Shown here: positions 62,354 through 64,000 of the stretch, piece after piece
Position numbering within the stretch: position 1 is the stretch's first letter
Layout: each line of letters opens with the position of its first letter
From: Spiroplasma citri
GTDB lineage: Bacteria; Bacillota_I; Bacilli_A; Mycoplasmatales; Mycoplasmataceae
DNA length: 64,000 nt
Assembly (NCBI RefSeq): GCF_001886855.1
Contig: NZ_CP013197.1
Coordinates: 744,001 to 808,000, forward strand
Direction of reading: 5' to 3'
Made by a program: the position numbers and the translations under genes
Notes under the pieces: generated by a model
What the model saw: only the letters and a program-made list of their open reading frames with translations
Told to the model about the DNA's origin: nothing
The model's database searches: none

Positions 62354-62860
62354 TTATCGACCATATGATTCGTCATCTTTCGTTTCTGTTGTTAAATTAT
62401 GATTAAATTTTGTTCGTGGTAATGGTACTGGTGCTTTTGCTACGGTTTTTGATGATAATTGTTTTTCATTTGCTAAAAAACTATTTAATTTGGTCAACAT
62501 TTCTTTATATTTATTAGCTTCTGTTTGACCATTACCATATGTTTTATTTACTTGTGGTTTTAATGGTTCTGCTAAACCTTTAATTGATGGATTTGGTGTA
62601 GATAACAAATCAACTTGTGGTTTTAATGGTTCTGCTAAACCTTTAATTGATGGATTTGGTGTAGATAACAAATCAACTTTTTGCATTTCTTCATTTAAAA
62701 ATTGAGTTATTTCTACTTCTACTGCATTCAAAGTTCGTGCTGTTGCTTCTTGAACTTGACTTTTATTAAGACCAAGTTTTGTTAACATTGTTTTAATTGA
62801 TTTTTTAATTGATCGATAAGATTCTTTTAAAGTTCCTTTAATTTTTGATGTAATTTTCAT
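62354..62860 (-). CDS. Repeat protein with DDESYGR C-terminus
   Basis: 168 residues. Helical Lys-rich start (KIKGTLKESYRSIKKSIKTM), two perfect 21-residue repeats (63 bp) beginning VDLLSTPNPSIKGLAEPLKP, and a C-terminus ending KDDESYGR. No signal peptide. A remnant of a relative lies at 63143-63300 ending DDESYER. Not recognised. Confidence 0.6.
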   Translation of the reverse strand: MKITSKIKGTLKESYRSIKKSIKTMLTKLGLNKSQVQEATARTLNAVEVEITQFLNEEMQKVDLLSTPNPSIKGLAEPLKPQVDLLSTPNPSIKGLAEPLKPQVNKTYGNGQTEANKYKEMLTKLNSFLANEKQLSSKTVAKAPVPLPRTKFNHNLTTETKDDESYGR

Positions 62861-63108
62861 ATTAAATTTATTCTTTTTCTATGTTTAATTAATTTAATAA
62901 AATAATTAATTAAAGTCATTTATTTAAAAATATAATTAATATTTTTAAAACCATGTACATTTTCTAGATTATCATATTTAATTAAAATTATCATCTAAAA
63001 TTTTTAATTTTCTAAAAATAATTTGTTTAATCTTTTAAAACTAGAATTCATCAAATTAGTTTTCAGAAAAAATAATTTACAAATAATTTGACAAAATTAA
63101 TCTTAAAA

Positions 63109-63142
63109 AGTAAAAGCAACAATTAATTGTTGCTTTTACTTT
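63109..63142. terminator. Perfect 16-bp-stem hairpin terminator
   Basis: AAAAAGTAAAAGCAACAATT and its exact inverse meet at 63125; extended A/T runs on both sides, so it can act in both directions. Confidence 0.7.
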
Positions 63143-63300
63143 TTAACGTTCATATGATTCATCGTCTTTTTCATTTGGGTCTATTGTTTCCAACTTTGCA
63201 ATTGTTCCTTTTTTCTTATCAAAAAAATTGTAGTATTAGTTGGACTAAAACGGACTTTCTTTTTAATTTTTGTAACTAATGTTTGTGGTAGTAAGAAAAA
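63143..63300 (-). pseudogene. Remnant of DDESY-type protein
   Basis: Ends KLETIDPNEKDDESYER. Upstream, after a shift in a seven-T run, LPQTLVTKIKKKVRFSPTNT continues. Only about 50 codons remain. Confidence 0.5.
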
Positions 63301-63349
63301 AGCTTATTTTTTATAAAAAATATAAATAAAGTAATTAAATATAAATTAA

Positions 63350-63377
63350 AGTAATCGCTTATAAGAGCGATTTTTTT
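63350..63377 (+). terminator. Terminator-like hairpin
   Basis: AATCGCTTATAAGAGCGATTTTTTTT. Confidence 0.55.
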
Positions 63378-63381
63378 TATT

Positions 63382-63544
63382 TGCATTATTCATCAGATAG
63401 TATCTTTAAAATTAAAAATTAACCTATTTTCTCCATTAATTAGTTAATTTTTATAATTTCCTTTCTGTGATTTATTATATTTTTTCGGTTTAACAGCTAA
63501 TAATATCAGTTTTAAATAAAAGGTACTATCTGATGAATAATGCA
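63382..63544. repeat. 163-bp element with perfect 21-bp inverted termini
   Basis: TGCATTATTCATCAGATAGT plus A at 63382-63402 and its exact inverse at 63524-63544. The inside is AT-rich and non-coding. MITE-like or a large cruciform. Confidence 0.65.
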
Positions 63545-63575
63545 GTACTAAAACTTAATATTTTGATGCTTAAAG

Positions 63576-63872
63576 ATGGATAACTCATCTATGACACGAA
63601 GCCTTAAAGAAAGTGTGAAAGCGATTAGATTTAACCATTTTATTTCTTTAATTCTCGGCGGGGTTAGTCGCCCGCGAAATGTCAGAGCGTGTGTTTTTGG
63701 CTTGTTTCATAAAAAGAGTGCTGTTAAACCGAAAAAAACAATATCGGACACTAAAAAACAAGAGGGAGGAGCTCCAAAAGGTTATTTTCTTTATATAAAG
63801 TTGTGTAGGGATGGATGAAGCGTAATTAATAACTGGATAAACTGTTTTTTTGTTTATTTCCGTGGGTGATAA
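63576..63872 (+). CDS. Doubtful basic ORF in GC-richer DNA
   Basis: 98 codons, basic (SVKAIRFNHFISLILGGVSR, RPRNVRACVFGLFHKKS). No RBS near the ATG, and base composition clearly richer in G and C than anything else in the window. Might be a non-coding or foreign segment (plasmid-like) rather than a gene. Confidence 0.2.
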
Positions 63873-63891
63873 ACTCTATCAAAATATCCTA

Positions 63892-63929
63892 TCCGCCCCC
63901 GCTCACCCCCGAAGTGAAGCGGGCGGCGA
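63892..63929. other. GC-rich hairpin
   Basis: CCGCCCCCGCT and AGCGGGCGG around CACCCCCGAAGTGA; an almost entirely G/C stem in an AT-rich genome. Confidence 0.5.
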
Positions 63930-64000
63930 AGTAATTAAATACTAAAATAAATTATCTACTAAATATCAAAATATTAACCAATAAAGGAATATTATGTTTT

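Noticed and set aside
1-64000. tRNA, rRNA or known riboswitch
   Set aside because: No cloverleaf, CCA-ending or conserved aptamer pattern recognised by eye; a covariance-model search would be decisive.

Overview
This is chromosomal DNA of a Spiroplasma, very probably Spiroplasma citri. It is extremely AT-rich. TGA has to be read as tryptophan (translation code 4) for transketolase, photolyase, HsdM, PgsA and the viral genes to stay open. recA is cut short after 130 codons, a lesion known in S. citri but not in S. melliferum. Several SpV1-type plectrovirus (Inoviridae-like filamentous ssDNA phage) genomes are integrated. All coordinates assume code 4, so many genes are longer than a standard-code ORF scan suggests.

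Layout. 1-5291: minus-strand plectrovirus copy (N1), cut by the window edge, with a decayed attachment gene. 5292-11546: remnant of a tailed phage, with the portal block on minus and small plus large terminase on plus, interrupted by an IS30-type transposase. 11610-12738: DDE transposase and a non-coding right-end module that also occurs in the plectroviruses. 12739-16245: host genes (MFS-like membrane protein, tkt). 16318-38759: 22-kb nested plectrovirus array. An old, decayed prophage (pieces P0, P2, P4) is interrupted by two younger, nearly complete prophages in the same orientation (P1 19345-27725, P3 28628-37023), each bounded by inverted terminal repeats and carrying an IS30-type transposase. 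38868-44233: host genes (acidic protein, degenerate YugP-like membrane protein, dinB pseudogene, hypothetical, photolyase). 44250-48097: decayed type I restriction-modification island holding a 1-kb plectrovirus remnant (N2), between 36-bp inverted repeats. 48471-51458: four small-protein and membrane-protein genes. 52016-53438: broken ISLre2 transposase. 53543-55668: small lipoprotein and hypothetical genes. 55690-58427: decayed large phage-like gene abutting truncated recA. 58847-60945: cinA-like, pgsA, SDR. 61046-64000: repeat-containing proteins, inverted-repeat elements and a GC-rich patch.

Plectrovirus gene order, read from the left terminus: ATT-start small ORF, hairpins, basic single-TM protein, major coat protein, plastic intergenic region (two inverted-repeat units plus a cluster of AACATTGTTTATTA-like motifs), four small proteins, Zot-like assembly ATPase, two membrane proteins, a large signal-peptide/TM-anchored attachment protein (ORF1), a convergent lipoprotein, a palindromic operator, the divergent IS30-type transposase, 21-bp tandem repeats, right terminus.

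The most striking observation: in both young prophages the minus-strand lipoprotein carries an exact copy (255 bp in P1, 265 bp in P3) of the hypervariable central domain of the attachment protein next to it. The domain itself is unrelated between the two phages. A matched phage-ligand and cell-surface-lipoprotein pair suggests a specificity-paired superinfection-exclusion or receptor-masking system, or a recombining ligand cassette. I know of no description of it.

No tRNA, rRNA or CRISPR array was seen.
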